Source of the DNA: Bacillota bacterium
GTDB lineage: Bacteria > Bacillota > Clostridia > Oscillospirales > Oscillospiraceae
Direction of reading: 5' to 3'
DNA: 6,034 nt
Assembly (NCBI GenBank): GCA_023393155.1
Contig: JAEWML010000184.1
Span: 1-6,034, forward strand
A program made the translations under genes and the position numbers. The notes under the pieces were generated by a model that was not told the DNA's origin, did no database searches, and saw only the letters and a list, made by a program, of their open reading frames with translations. Shown here one piece after another: positions 5,427-6,034 of the stretch (its first letter is position 1; every line of letters starts with the position of its first letter).

Positions 5427-6034
5427 TCAGGCCGTCCTTTCCTTGATGGTTTTCAACTGCTGCTCCAGCGCGTCCACCCGCTGGAACAGGGCAAGCAGCT
5501 CTTCCTGCACGGGGTCGCACATATCGCTGATCTGGTCCACGTCTTCGGCAAAGCTGGCCACGGGCTTTTGCCCGCTGACCCGCACCACCTGCGCCGGAAC
5601 GCCCACGGCGGTGGAATTGGGCGGGACCTCGCTGAGAACCACCGCTCCCGCGGCAATGCGGGAATGGTCCCCCACGGTGAAGGGACCCAGAACCTTGGCT
5701 CCGGAGCCCACCATCACGTTGTTCCCGATGGTCGGGTGGCGCTTTCCCTTATCCTTCCCCGTCCCGCCCAGCGTCACGCACTGGTAAAGCAGGCAGTCGT
5801 CCCCCACCTCGGCGGTTTCGCCAATGACGATGCCCATGCCGTGGTCAATGACCAGACGGCGGCCGATTTTCGCGCCGGGGTGGATTTCAATGCCGGTCCA
5901 AAAGCGGCTCCACTGGGAGACGCACCGGGCGAGAAACATCATATTTTTTTGAAAAAAATAGTGGGCGATGCGGTGATAAATCGTGGCATGGACGCCGGGA
6001 TAGAGCAAAAAGACCTCCAGCTTGCTGCGGGCGG
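5427..6034 (-). CDS. cysE: Serine O-acetyltransferase, N-terminus beyond the window edge
   Basis: It transfers acetyl from acetyl-CoA to serine, giving O-acetylserine for cysteine synthesis. The open frame continues through the right edge: ARSKLEVFLLYPGVHA joins smoothly to the family's N-terminal helices, so the internal TTG at 6008 is not the real start and only the first helices are missing; 201 residues are visible. The left-handed beta-helix shows GIEIHPGAKIG, the active-site IDHGMG (Asp-His pair), VTLGGTG and the KRHPTIG stretch (Arg-His pair), then hexapeptide turns to PPNSTAVGVPAQVV. The last 40 or so residues (QEELLALFQRVDALEQQLK) look like an amphipathic coiled coil, a tail seen in Gram-positive members. 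It ends 3 bases before cysS, forming one operon. Its promoter and any T-box leader would lie outside. Confidence 0.95.
   Translation of the reverse strand, partial: ARSKLEVFLLYPGVHATIYHRIAHYFFQKNMMFLARCVSQWSRFWTGIEIHPGAKIGRRLVIDHGMGIVIGETAEVGDDCLLYQCVTLGGTGKDKGKRHPTIGNNVMVGSGAKVLGPFTVGDHSRIAAGAVVLSEVPPNSTAVGVPAQVVRVSGQKPVASFAEDVDQISDMCDPVQEELLALFQRVDALEQQLKTIKERTA

Overview
The window looks like ordinary core chromosome from a fairly GC-rich Clostridia member, probably Oscillospiraceae/Ruminococcaceae-like (inference). The grounds are AGGAGG-type ribosome binding sites, the cysE-cysS gene pair, a ferredoxin-era style thioredoxin reductase and a high GC content in coding DNA. No mobile element, CRISPR array, tRNA or rRNA was seen.

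Layout, left to right. (1) Positions 1-163 hold the last 53 codons of a GntR-family regulator (UTRA ligand-binding domain), followed by a clear intrinsic terminator at 192-220. (2) A 377-base non-coding stretch (164-540) follows, with a competing-hairpin arrangement built on a 9-bp direct repeat and a likely promoter near 415-442. (3) An IMP dehydrogenase gene (541-2052, +) follows and ends in a perfect 17-bp terminator stem. It closely resembles the Tritrichomonas foetus enzyme from end to end, so that the catalytic residues fall at identical numbers. (4) Everything further right is on the minus strand. In order of transcription there are two units. The first is cysE (cut by the right window edge) followed by cysS with a 3-nt gap, ending in a strong terminator at 3793-3840. 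The second is arsR-like regulator, thioredoxin reductase-like flavoprotein and thioredoxin (3665 down to 2207), which converges on the IMP dehydrogenase gene.

How the genes fit together. cysE makes O-acetylserine, the committed precursor of cysteine, and cysS charges tRNA with cysteine. The neighbouring arsR-trxB-trxA unit is a thiol-redox module. Its regulator has three cysteines, and two adjacent palindromes overlap its predicted promoter, so autorepression relieved by a thiol or metal signal is plausible. The reductase keeps its FAD site and CATC redox pair but lacks the usual NADPH-binding signatures, so its electron donor may not be NADPH. IMP dehydrogenase, the first committed step to GMP, appears to be a single-gene unit unrelated to the others.

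No wholly new system is evident. The most useful leads are the unusual reductase with its cysteine-bearing regulator and operator, the protist-like IMP dehydrogenase, and the unexplained structured DNA upstream of it.
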